Assembly: GCA_001599595.1 (NCBI GenBank)
Contig: BCHH01000006.1
Location: forward strand, 348,874-412,873
From: Beverwykella pulmonaria
Taxonomy: Eukaryota; Ascomycota; Dothideomycetes; Pleosporales; Melanommataceae
Direction of reading: 5' to 3'
Length of the DNA stretch: 64,000 bases
Part shown: piece by piece, positions 33,744-43,204 of the stretch
Layout of the letters: every line of letters starts with the position of its first letter
How positions within the stretch are numbered: the first letter of the stretch is position 1
Translations under genes and position numbers: made by a program
Notes under the pieces: model-generated
What the model saw: only the letters and a program-made list of their open reading frames with translations
The model's database searches: none
What the model was told of the DNA's origin: nothing

Positions 33744-35428
33744 AGCCACGTCCGGTGAGTTATTTGTTTTAAATCAAACCAAACTACGCTAGCACTCTAC
33801 TTTTCTGCTTCTTGTGACGAGAACAGCCAAGCACGCCTCCAAAACAGCCATATAGCCTCCATCAGCGCCGAAGAACCCTTCGTACCTCTCCTCTCCTTCC
33901 AAACCAGCGAAGTTATTGATGGCTTTCCCGGAGCCGTGGCCCTTATCAGCACTATGGATGCAGCCACCTGTACGCGCATACTTGAACATCTGAGAAAGGA
34001 CACTGGGGGCACTGTGGCACAGAAGTGGAACAAGGTCCGTGTGACTGTTGGTGTGTACATGACACGTGTGTTCCCACGTTAGCCTGGACAGATATTTGTG
34101 TACGTTGCGGGTGATTGGAAAACGTGCTCCAGAGTATAGACGGATAATTGGCACGAGAGCATGAGAGGGTTGGTGGACGTGTCAACCCAACCCAGCGATC
34201 GCGTGCTTCACGACCCCATAGGTATTTGTTGGAAGACACAGAGTCCGTGGCCTTAACTTGGAGCTATGGCTTGTCTTTGTAACACCGATGGATTATAGCC
34301 AGCTAGTGGAGTGCTTGACATTGTGTTTGAGACTTGTGCACTGCATCTCCCCTCCTACATTTGGGACTCAGCCACTTATCTAAACCTCAAAAAGAAGTAG
34401 CAACCACTCTGCAAGTTTGACTTCTCTATTCTTTCTTCCACAAATACCTCGACCAGGGCAATCACCCCAACACCTATGTCAGCTGCATCCAAGAAGATCT
34501 GCGCCATGTATGGGAACGAATACACGTACGCTGTGATGCCGATTCCTTCAAGCATTTATCCAATACGCCCGACTATCGAATTGGCTTGCGGCTAGGAGGT
34601 GGCGTAGAAAACCTTCAGGCAGCCGTTTACAAGAGTCTAGATAGCCATCACAGGCATGCGGGTTGGCGGTGATCATATATTGTCTATATTGTAAGCGTTT
34701 GGCCCGTCTGCATACTTCTGACATTACGCTGACACATGATGTAGGTGTATGACTATCTCCGTTGGCTTTACAACCTAGCGGGTTCTTCACAATACCATAT
34801 TCAACTCGCTTGTGGCCCCTGAACGAGTCAGAGGTAGGAGGCTAGCGAAACGGTGAAGAAAACCGGGAAGGCCGCCCCCGAAAAGCCGACTTTGGCGACC
34901 TTCAAACGTATTTCCATTCACTAGTAATGGCATGCGGTTGTCTGGGATACGTCATGCATGGGTCTGCTTGTGGCGCAAGTGACTATTTTTGGACTTTGGC
35001 TCAAGGCGGAGGAATACTCAGTCATGGACCGAAACTTTATTCCAACGGTGACGAAATCTATCCCTGGGGCTTCATATCGGACTACACAGGAAGTAGGTTT
35101 GCCTTCATCGTCCGGCCCCTCACGTATAGGCTTATACCGAATAGTGTCCTGGCGTTATGGACTCAGAGTCAGGACGCAAAGTTGACTGTATTCTTGCCGG
35201 TCGGGGTTCAGCTGATGACAGCGACCTTGTGAGGCTTCGCTCCGATTTGTGTAAAACACTTCAGATAGAGTGTCTAATTATGATGTCCAGTTATACATGG
35301 GAAAATGAGGTTTACGCTGGTAGCAATGAAGAGCGAGCCATTGTCGTCAGCGGCATGGATGGATTTCAATATGCTGTCGCGGCTTGGATGTTCGTCATCG
35401 TTCCACAGATAATGAGGCAAACTTTCTG
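33744..35428. other. Gene-poor sequence, possible decayed coding fragments
   Basis: No gene is supported. Two stretches read like protein but cannot be joined. One is an open frame at about 34420-34670 containing HKYLDQGNHPNTYVSC and DYRIGLRLGGG, preceded by an in-frame TGA. The other is a frame at 35157-35429 containing LRSDLCKTLQIECL. They may be remains of genes. I do not recognise a family. Confidence 0.3.
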
Positions 35429-35831
35429 ATGCGGTTTTCGACGTCGTTTGCGCTGGTGATTGCTGCATTAGTTGCAATTGTAGTAATACAAGTACTACAC
35501 CTCAAGGAGCTGCGGCTTAGCCAAGGCGCGACGCTACTCGAGGCGAGAGCGGAGCCCAAAGGAGGTACCGAAGAAACTTCAGGCAATGAAAATGGTCATA
35601 GTCATCCTAGCAAGGCTCGAAAAGTGAGTGAGGGGAAATGGGAGACAAGTGCCACTCCGCGAACATAATATAGGGTTTACTCGTATTTTCTAACAATAGC
35701 CTGGAAGCCTCAACAACGCCATCAGTTCAGTTAGTGAAATGCGACATTGTGATGTTGAGGAAGCCAATTCAACTAATCAGCAAGTCCACACCACTGGACC
35801 AATTTATGGTTTTGCACACATCCGAGATTAG
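35429..35831 (+). CDS. Possible small secreted or single-pass protein (orphan)
   Basis: Two exons (35429-35623, 35700-35831) give 108 residues. Residues 1-22 (MRFSTSFALVIAALVAIVVI) form a short basic start and a long hydrophobic core, which reads as a signal peptide or a signal anchor. The rest is hydrophilic and Glu/Asn/Ser-rich with a single Cys (in MRHCDVEEA) and one potential N-glycosylation site (NST). The donor is GTGAGT and the acceptor CAATAG, and the join keeps the frame to a TAG. There is no homology I recognise. A single Cys argues against a typical cysteine-rich effector. The frame can be extended upstream to an ATG at 35384, and an acceptor-like CACAG at 35409 means this could instead be the last exons of a larger decayed gene. 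Confidence 0.35.
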
Positions 35832-36321
35832 AGAGTATTTCTGAGTCACCAGGATTTATTTTATTCCAGCTGAGAAGGCATCGCTAAAACAATTCGTTTT
35901 AATTACAGGAGTTTCAATCAAATACGATCAAAAGAAGTCTATCGTGAAGGTTTTGGACTCTAGCCATGCGTTCCTCGATGTCGTGGTTGATCGGTCGGTA
36001 TCGCGTTCCTTTACACCAAACACAAGTTGCTGGTAAATTTGAAGTAGAAAATAGATGTTTGTGACGCCATTTTGTGATGATCTTTTCCTGCCATACCAAG
36101 AGCACGAGCCTCACCCTGGAGCGGGGCTAATGGGCGGGAAAAGCACCATCTACATCAGCATGAAGGTCTCTTTTACTGGCACCTGATCGTCCGCAAATAT
36201 TTCCTGCCGAACACGAAACATGGCAGAGCCCATCAAGTGGCCCCAATTACCTAGGTCACGACTACTTGACTAAAACTAGTATTCTGACAATCCACAACAG
36301 GCATTCTAATCTCCCTCTGAC
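35832..36321. other. Intergenic, nothing recognised
   Basis: About 490 bp of mixed composition between the small orphan gene candidate and the 22-bp repeat module. No gene or repeat is seen. Confidence 0.4.
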
Positions 36322-36603
36322 TGTTGAGGTAGCCTTGATCCATTGTTAGAGTAGCCTCGATGTGAGGGATACTCCTGTTTCCCGGAGGGCCTCCCAGGCC
36401 GTGTGTCTACGGATCACGTGAAATATCATATATATAGTTTCTCCGAATCCTCTGAGTATCCTCAAGGATTCATCTCGACTCTGATGAATCAAGCCTGTTC
36501 AACTCTGATCCATCTACTCGTTCTGTTCCCTGATAGTGCTTCCTTCACACTCAATTCGTTGTCGGAATAGCCTCGATCAATTGTGAGAGTAGCCTCGAAT
36601 TGT
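36322..36603 (+). repeat. Short module bracketed by paired 22-bp direct repeats (possible LTR remnant)
   Basis: Four 22-bp units share a core GTAGCCTYGAT (ATAGCC in one). Two sit head to tail at 36322-36343 and 36344-36365, and two head to tail at 36560-36581 and 36582-36603. The roughly 195 bp between holds ATCACGTG (about 36413) and TATATATAG about 20 bp downstream, followed by a CT-rich stretch, so it looks like a small promoter. Units starting with TGT and the promoter-like interior suggest tandem or solo LTR remains of a second retroelement. No protein-coding interior is present. Confidence 0.55.
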
Positions 36604-36908
36604 TAGTAGCTTCCTGGTGTCGAAAATCCTAAGTCTATCCACCTTAGTTAATCTCTTTTTGCTTTGTATAGCTCTGCGTAGGTCTACTTAGTTTTCTAAA
36701 CAGAAATACTTTAAATTTTTTCCTAATACGTTAACTTAAAATTGCAACATTTATACCTAATTGTAGGTGTAGAACCTGTATAGAAAGAGGGAAAATTTAA
36801 AATTAGCTAAGGGTGCCTAAAAGTTGACAAAGAGTTGAGGGTAAAGCCTACTCAAGGTTCTTAGTTATATGCAGCGTCCCATCGTTGAGGTGCACTTTCT
36901 TTAAACAC
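36604..36908. other. AT-rich decayed sequence
   Basis: About 300 bp of strongly AT-rich sequence (TTAAATTT and AATTTAAAATT runs), compatible with mutated repeat DNA. No gene is seen. Confidence 0.4.
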
Positions 36909-36985
36909 TGGGTCACCCTGAACGTACGACAGGGCTTGGTGTTACGATCAAAGCTCTATACCACTCGGCCATGAACTACCAAAAA
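36909..36985 (-). other. tRNA-like fragment with an A-box
   Basis: The reverse strand contains TGGCCGAGTGG, a perfect RNA polymerase III A-box/D-arm of a class II-like tRNA. It is followed by GCTTTGATCGTAACACCAAGC, an imperfect anticodon-arm hairpin, and by CCCTG..CAGGG, a T-arm-like stem with an oversized loop. The B-box consensus is not intact, so I do not call a functional tRNA. It may be a tRNA pseudogene or a SINE head. Confidence 0.3.
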
Positions 36986-37121
36986 GGTGCAGTGAACCTG
37001 ATAGGTGAACTGTGCATAGAATAGCATATATACGCATGACACTTGGTAAATACGTGGGGTTCTTGAATAGTATCTCAATGAAAAGCGCATCGGATTGGTT
37101 CAGCCTGGAATCTTGGTAAGG

Positions 37122-37126
37122 GTCAG
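37122..37126 (+). repeat. Target-site duplication, left copy (GTCAG)
   Basis: GTCAG immediately precedes the left LTR and recurs at 43200-43204 right after the right LTR. A 5-bp duplication is the normal signature of copia integrase. Confidence 0.95.
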
Positions 37127-37383
37127 TGTTGGGAGTATATAGAATGTGGGAATCACGTGTTGATGTGTAGATCACGTGTGGATCACGTGGGATGTATGGA
37201 TCACGTGTGGAGGTACCAATCACGTGTGGACACGTGGGGCACTAGCCATACTCGGCTAGTGCACGCGACGGTGAGGTGGATGGTATTCCCTCTGCTGCAC
37301 CGCTTCAAGATAGAGAGACACAACGATTTATTACCCCTTTTGAGAACCCCCATTGCTATTGCAATAGCCCTGTGAGACCAACA
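37127..37383 (+). repeat. Left LTR (257 bp)
   Basis: The termini TGTTGG...CCAACA form a 6-bp inverted repeat. By direct reading I find no difference from the right LTR. It carries six CACGTG sites in its first half. A 72-codon open frame seen in both copies is a by-product of the repeat and is not a gene. Confidence 0.96.
37154..37236 (+). promoter_or_regulatory. Array of six CACGTG E-boxes in the left LTR
   Basis: CACGTG starts at 37154, 37173, 37184, 37202, 37221 and 37231, most preceded by AT. Start-to-start spacings are 19, 11, 18, 19 and 10 bp, so sites are about one or two helical turns apart and lie on similar faces of the DNA. Palindromic CACGTG is the core site of Pho4/NUC-1, Cbf1 and related bHLH factors. 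Regulatory function is inferred. Confidence 0.8.
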
Positions 37384-37731
37384 CTGATCAGTGGTTGAAC
37401 TCACAGTCAACCACAGACAGCTAGGTAAACGGAAGAGACATACCTTGAGGCCCAGGACTTTGCTGGTGCCCTCTGGACTGTGTGCTAAGGAAGGTCAGCC
37501 TATTCTCGCAGGCACAACCTTTAAAGAGCTTGATATTGCAGGGTTCGTTTTACTACGCCCACCCACAAGACTAAGTTTGCGTCCATCACGCAGAACAACC
37601 TTCTCTACGCTGTATCTGTCAAGATTCTGGCTTGTGCTAGATGTGGACACCAGGACCAGCGTCTAAACAAAGAAAACACAACTCCCCCCCCCTCCTTAAC
37701 TGAACAAAACCTTTAATTGTACACTGTTAAG

Positions 37732-40700
37732 ATGGCATATAAGTTTCCTATGCAGTGGAAGGACTACATTAACAAGGCCACATGGACTACAGTGCCAGAC
37801 GTCACTATTAACATTGACAAGATTGAATCCAAAGCGTTGAATGGATATGCAGCTTCCTGAATGGAGGAATATCGCTTAGGTAAACTCATTAATGATGACT
37901 TATGGATGTGGTTTAAAGAGGACTTTGAAGACTGGACAACAGCTGTTTGGAACAAGCTTAATAGCAATATTACTTAGGCCTTCTGTGCATTCCTTCGCAG
38001 GAATGGCGTTTGGATCCCTATGGACAACAAGAAGATCACAGTCAACATAAGACTTGTAGTAGAACAAGAAGATCCCTATAAATGGCAGCAGGCAGACTTT
38101 GACCACTAGAATAAGCACTATGGCGACTTCAACACCTCTTTAAAATACTATCGCAGATTTATGATGAATACGACTCCTGAATTAACACCAAATTTAGCTA
38201 GACAGACTCCTTATACTTTAGGTCCGCTAGCAAGTACTACTATACAGCAAACCTAGACCCTCCTCCCTCAGCAACCTCAACAACCACAACTACAGTATTC
38301 CTAGCCTTACTAGGGACTACTGGGCTTACTGAGGCCACTCACAGAGTTGTCTAAGCTGTACACGGACAATATAAAGTTTAGTGGCGAAATGTTTGACGTC
38401 CTTAACTCTAAGTTGGATATATTCTATGATTTGTGCAGGAAGATTGGAATTGGTCCTGACCAATACTACAACGCATACTCCCTAATGCTGCGTGGTTGTG
38501 CAAGCAATTTCTATTACAAACACTTGGCTAACAAAGGACTCACATTTGCTGAGATGGAAGCACGAACAAGATCCTTCTTTGAGAATGAGGAAATAAGCTA
38601 GGAATACTTGCAATTGTGGCGTCAAACTACACTGCCTAATATCATCGCCAAGAACCCTAACAAACTACGCAGCGAATGCCTTTAGATACTATTTGACACA
38701 CTTTAGAAAGTTTAACCTGGTCTGTTAGAGCTATACCAAACTGACTGCAGTATCCAAGACTAATTATTAAGCGCTTGCTGATCTGTCCCAGAATGCAGCC
38801 TTGCCCTATATCAACCTGCTGCAACGTATGAGGCTGTTTGCGCCTAACTAAGGAACTTAATAGGCACTGCTATGCGCTTAAAGGAGGCACAACAATTTAA
38901 CGCTTACCTCGCCTAAAACGCCACTCAGAACTGATTTGACGATGACCACACTGACTATCTCATCAACAACAACCCAAACTAATACCTAACTAACAGGAGA
39001 TACGCCAATAATAGAGCATATAGTTGTAGACGTGGTTAAGGCGGATTTTGGAGCAGAGATGGATTTTGGAGCAGAGATGGATTTTGAAGCAGAAATAGAT
39101 TCCAGAGCAGAAATGAATCCTGAAGCGTCTCACGCTTGGGCCAAGGCAATTAAACTAAGAAGTGCTATATATGTGGTGCTAAAGGCTGCTAGTCAACTAA
39201 GCACACCCAGGAAGAACAATTAAAGGCATACACTCAATTTCTCAACAGCGCTAAGAACTACAACAGCTATTTACTTGATCTTGAAGGATATCAATGCTTC
39301 CTAACTAGCTACAAAGGTGTGGATGGTTTTGTTGAACATAAAATCAACAACGCAGAACAACTGCTTATAGACATGCATATAGACAACTATGATGAAGGAC
39401 AGGAACCTTATTTACAATTCCTTACCTCTTTTGGTGAAATTAATGCTATCTAGACTGTCACTACCCTTAATTACTAATCTATATTCTATGCTATTACAAA
39501 ATTAGATATGTTCAACGATGCCAAGCCTTAGGAAGACAGCTCAGCCTTCACTTTTGACGATTGCTACTTAGATACCAAGTTCCAAGGTATTATGCCTGAT
39601 ACTGGAGCTGCAGGAGTATCTACAGTGGGTGCACCTTAAGTCTGAGCTTTGCAAGCTATTGAACCGTCAATCAAGATTGATACATTAACTGCCGGCCAGC
39701 ACAAGATCTGATTTGGGAAGGGAGAAGCAATCTCGCTTGGCACTGTTGATGTGTTGACCCTGTTTGGTAATATTGTATTCTAGGTTGTCCCTGCAAATAC
39801 TCCATTCCTTCTCTGTCTTACTAACATGGACAAGCTAGGTCTAAAGCTAGATAACCTGGAGAACATGCTTATTTAAGGCGACAAGATAGTGCCTGTTGTT
39901 CGCAAGTGGGGACACCTATAGCTCTTACTTTACCAACTAGAACAGACGGTAGCCTGGTGCCACCTTACTGAGAAAGAATTACAACTACTACACCGCAGAT
40001 TTGGCCATCCCTCTGTGCCACAACTCCTACGGCTACTCCAACGTGCAGGTTATGAGGTTGAAGTTGAAGTTCTCAAATACCTAACTAAGGTGTGCCACCA
40101 TTGTCAAATGCACTAAAGGTCTCCTAGTTGATTTAGATTTAGCCTTAAAGATAATACTGATTTTAATCACACTATTATGATTAATGTCTTCTTTATCAAC
40201 GGAAGGGCAGTTCTCTATATTGTTGACGCTTCTACTGCTTTCTAAGCCGCACGCTTCCTCAAGGATATGTCAGCTAAATGCGCATGGGATATGCTTTGCA
40301 TCTGTTGGATTAACGTTTATCTTGGACCTCTAGATGTTATTGCTTATAATAAAGGCACAAATTTTAGCTCTATGGAGTTCCAAAGCAACGCAAGAGCTAT
40401 GTCAATTAATATCAAGGAAGTCCTAGTTGAGGCACACAACAGCGTGGGTAAAGTGGAGAAATACCACAGACCGCTACAACAAGCTTATACTATTATCTCT
40501 GAGGAGCTGAACAACGCTAGCCCAGAATTAATACTGCAGATGGCTGTTAAGGCAGTTAACAATACAGCAGGCCTAAACAGTGTGGTGCCTATATTACTTG
40601 TTTTTGGCGCATATCCCTGAATGACAGACAAATCTCCACCATTACTATCAACCTACAAGCGCGCTGAGGCTATTTGCAAAGCTACAAAGGAGCTCCGCCA

Positions 40701-42816
40701 ACTACAAGCTAAACAGATAATTAATGATGCTCTTAGTATGAGAAATGGTCTAAACGTACTAGATACGCTTTGATTACCACTCCAATTAGACGTCTGTGTT
40801 TAGAGAGAGAAAGGCGGCTGGACAGGACTATGGAAACTTGTTGCTTATAAAGACAATTATAAAGTTATCTAGCTTGGGCATGGACCTACCAAGTTCTGGA
40901 CTACAGACGTCAAACTGTACAAAACAGATCCTGCAAGTGACAACATCTTAGCCTATAGAGAAATTGAGCAAGATGATGACGTTGAGATTAAACCTGAAGA
41001 TAGCCAACAAAACAACAACCTGATTGCGGAAGAACCCCCTACACCAGCCTGTTGCGGCAGAGGCAGACTAAAGGGATCTAAGAACAAGAAGAGGCAGAAC
41101 GTTGTGGATATTGATTTTAACAATCAATTTATCGCTGCTATCACCAACAGAGACAAGACAATTACAATGGCATTTATGACTGCTAAGGAGACGTTAGATT
41201 ACAAATTTGCACTTAAGGCACGTTAGGATGGTTGCATTAAGGCAACAGGACCCCTATTTGAAGCTGCTTGACGCACTGAAGTTGATAGCTTGATTGGAAG
41301 AGACGTTATCCAATTTATTGACATAAGTAATCCTATTGTTGCTGACAATCACATCTTTAGATCCTGTATGGTTAATGAGGTAAAAGGGAAGACAACTAAT
41401 TCGCTATATAAAAAGGTTTGACTAGTTATTCAAGGATATAATAATCTTGGGAAGGAGTATATCCTCACACAATCACCTACAATTTAACGTGCGAGCCAGC
41501 GTCTTATCCTTGCACTAGCACCTACCCTGTTGAAGATAGGATTTACCCTTTTGCTCTGTGATATCACTCAAGCATATACGCAATTAGCAACCCCACTCAC
41601 CCGCCTTGTATTTGCCCACCTTCTAAAGGAGATTGCCCACAAGTATCCTAACAGTACAATTATAAGGATCCTCAAGCCCTTGTATGGACTAGCAGAGGCT
41701 GGAACCTATTAGTATGTGACGTATTCAAAACACCACTGAGACAAGCTCTTCTTAGCCACATTAACGTATAACCCCTGCCTTCTTATTGCAACACCAAACA
41801 GACCATTTGGCATTATTGGGATGCAAACAGACAACACCCTGATCCTCGCAACCAATAAATTCTTGAAGCTTAAGGAAGACGAGCTAGTTAAGGCCAAATT
41901 GATAGCAAAGCTAAAGGAGAAGCTGACGCCAAATACTCCCCTGTTCTTTAATGGCTGCACTGTCTCAATTGATAACAACAGAAAAATGTATCTCTGACCA
42001 AAAGACCAAGGCACTAAGCTTGCGCTTGTTGACGAGAAGCACGATACACAAACGGTATACTAACAACAGCGTGCTTGAGCTGCGTTTATCTCTTCAATTT
42101 GTCAACTGGAAGCTGCTTTTAACCTATCAATAGCTGCGCAAACCCAGGAACCTGGCAATAACAATATCAAGGCCCTCAACAAACGCATCTCATGGCACAT
42201 GGCAAATCTTGACCAAGGACTCCAGTATCTGCCTATTAAGATTGAATCAGCAAAGCTGTTTGTATTTGTTGACGGCTCATTTGCAAACAACAAAGATTTG
42301 AGCTCCTAGCTAGGATATCTAATTGTTATTGCAAATGAAACCCCTGGAGAGAGCGAGTTTGATATTACAGGCAACATTATCCACTACAGCTCTACCAAAA
42401 GCAAAAGAGTGACCTGAGCAGTGCTTGCTTTAGAAGTCTATGGGATGGTAGCAGAAGTCAATATTGCCATTGTCCTAGGCAGTACCCTTAAAATGATTAC
42501 GGACTGATTGGAGATCCCCAAAATCCTGATTGTTGTATGCACCAATTTGTTTTCCCTCTACAAATGCCTTGTCAAACTTGGCACTACAAAGGAGAAACGT
42601 CTCATGATTAATATCATGGCTCTTTAACAGTCATATGAGCGACGTGAGCTTCAGGAGATCCGGTGGATCAACGGCAACGACAATCTAGCCGACGCCTTCA
42701 CCAAGGTTATACCAAACAACGCCCTCAAAACTCTTGTCGACACGAACAAGCTCCGCGTACGAATTGACGGTTGGGTCAACCGTTCAAACGGTCAATCTAG
42801 TCAGTCACGTGTTTAA
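37732..42816 (+). pseudogene. copia gag-pol polyprotein, inactivated by point mutations
   Basis: From ATG 37732 to TAA 42814-42816 (1,695 codons) one frame carries the whole polyprotein. I find no indel. About fifty TAG/TAA/TGA codons interrupt it, at positions where relatives have Gln, Arg or Trp. Landmarks in order are the gag-like region (about 37732-39000, including the intact stretch 38347-38601), a CCHC knuckle KKCYICGAKGC (about 39160), and the protease DTGA motif (39598). The integrase His/Cys part (HRRFGH...CHHC, about 39990-40105) and core follow, then reverse transcriptase (DITQAYTQLATP, about 41566) and RNase H (VFVDGSFAN, about 42262). Catalytic Asp residues read as Asn at three places: 40183-40185 and 40348-40350 in integrase, and 41833-41835 in the QTDD box of reverse transcriptase. 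The DTGA and RNase H Asp remain. Confidence 0.93.
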
Positions 42817-42942
42817 TCCGATCAAAGTGGATGGGAGCTCTCTTTCCTTTCTAGCTTAATTGAGCGTCCGTTTGTTACATGTTTTTTTTTCCTTCTTCTT
42901 ATTTGATATCAAATTGATAACGACAAAAGAAAGAGTTGCCAG

Positions 42943-43199
42943 TGTTGGGAGTATATAGAATGTGGGAATCACGTGTTGATGTGTAGATCACGTGTGGATC
43001 ACGTGGGATGTATGGATCACGTGTGGAGGTACCAATCACGTGTGGACACGTGGGGCACTAGCCATACTCGGCTAGTGCACGCGACGGTGAGGTGGATGGT
43101 ATTCCCTCTGCTGCACCGCTTCAAGATAGAGAGACACAACGATTTATTACCCCTTTTGAGAACCCCCATTGCTATTGCAATAGCCCTGTGAGACCAACA
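42943..43199 (+). repeat. Right LTR (257 bp)
   Basis: Matches the left LTR base for base as I read it, including all six CACGTG sites (from about 42970 to 43052). It is followed directly by the right GTCAG duplication. Confidence 0.96.
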
Positions 43200-43204
43200 G
43201 TCAG
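43200..43204 (+). repeat. Target-site duplication, right copy (GTCAG)
   Basis: Matches the left copy at 37122-37126. Removing the element and one copy leaves a continuous AT-moderate sequence with no broken gene that I can see. Confidence 0.95.

Larger units (their letters stand above)
37127..43199 (+). mobile_element. Ty1/copia LTR retrotransposon, full length but inactivated
   Basis: A 6,073-bp insertion bounded by 257-bp LTRs that start TGTTGG and end CCAACA, and flanked by GTCAG on both sides. The interior encodes gag and pol in copia order (gag with zinc knuckle, protease, integrase, reverse transcriptase, RNase H) in one frame. It is riddled with point-mutation stops and has lost catalytic residues, so it is not autonomous. 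A purine-rich tract (ACAAAAGAAAGAG, about 42921-42934) lies seven bases before the right LTR and is the likely polypurine primer. I could not identify a convincing primer-binding site after the left LTR. The LTRs appear identical, implying a recent insertion or recent homogenisation. Confidence 0.97.

Noticed and set aside
34927..35429. Overlapping open frames with protein-like segments upstream of the small orphan gene
   Set aside because: The frames are in different phases and no splice join connects them into a recognisable protein. They are kept only as possible decayed coding remains.
37157..43191. Identical 72-codon open frames inside both LTRs
   Set aside because: A by-product of repeated LTR sequence. 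The frame overlaps the E-box array and has no protein features.
37127..43199. Stop-codon reassignment or suppression as an explanation for the interrupted copia frame
   Set aside because: The nuclear genes in the same window use TAA, TAG and TGA as normal stops, and three catalytic Asp residues of the element are also changed. Recoding alone would not give a working element.
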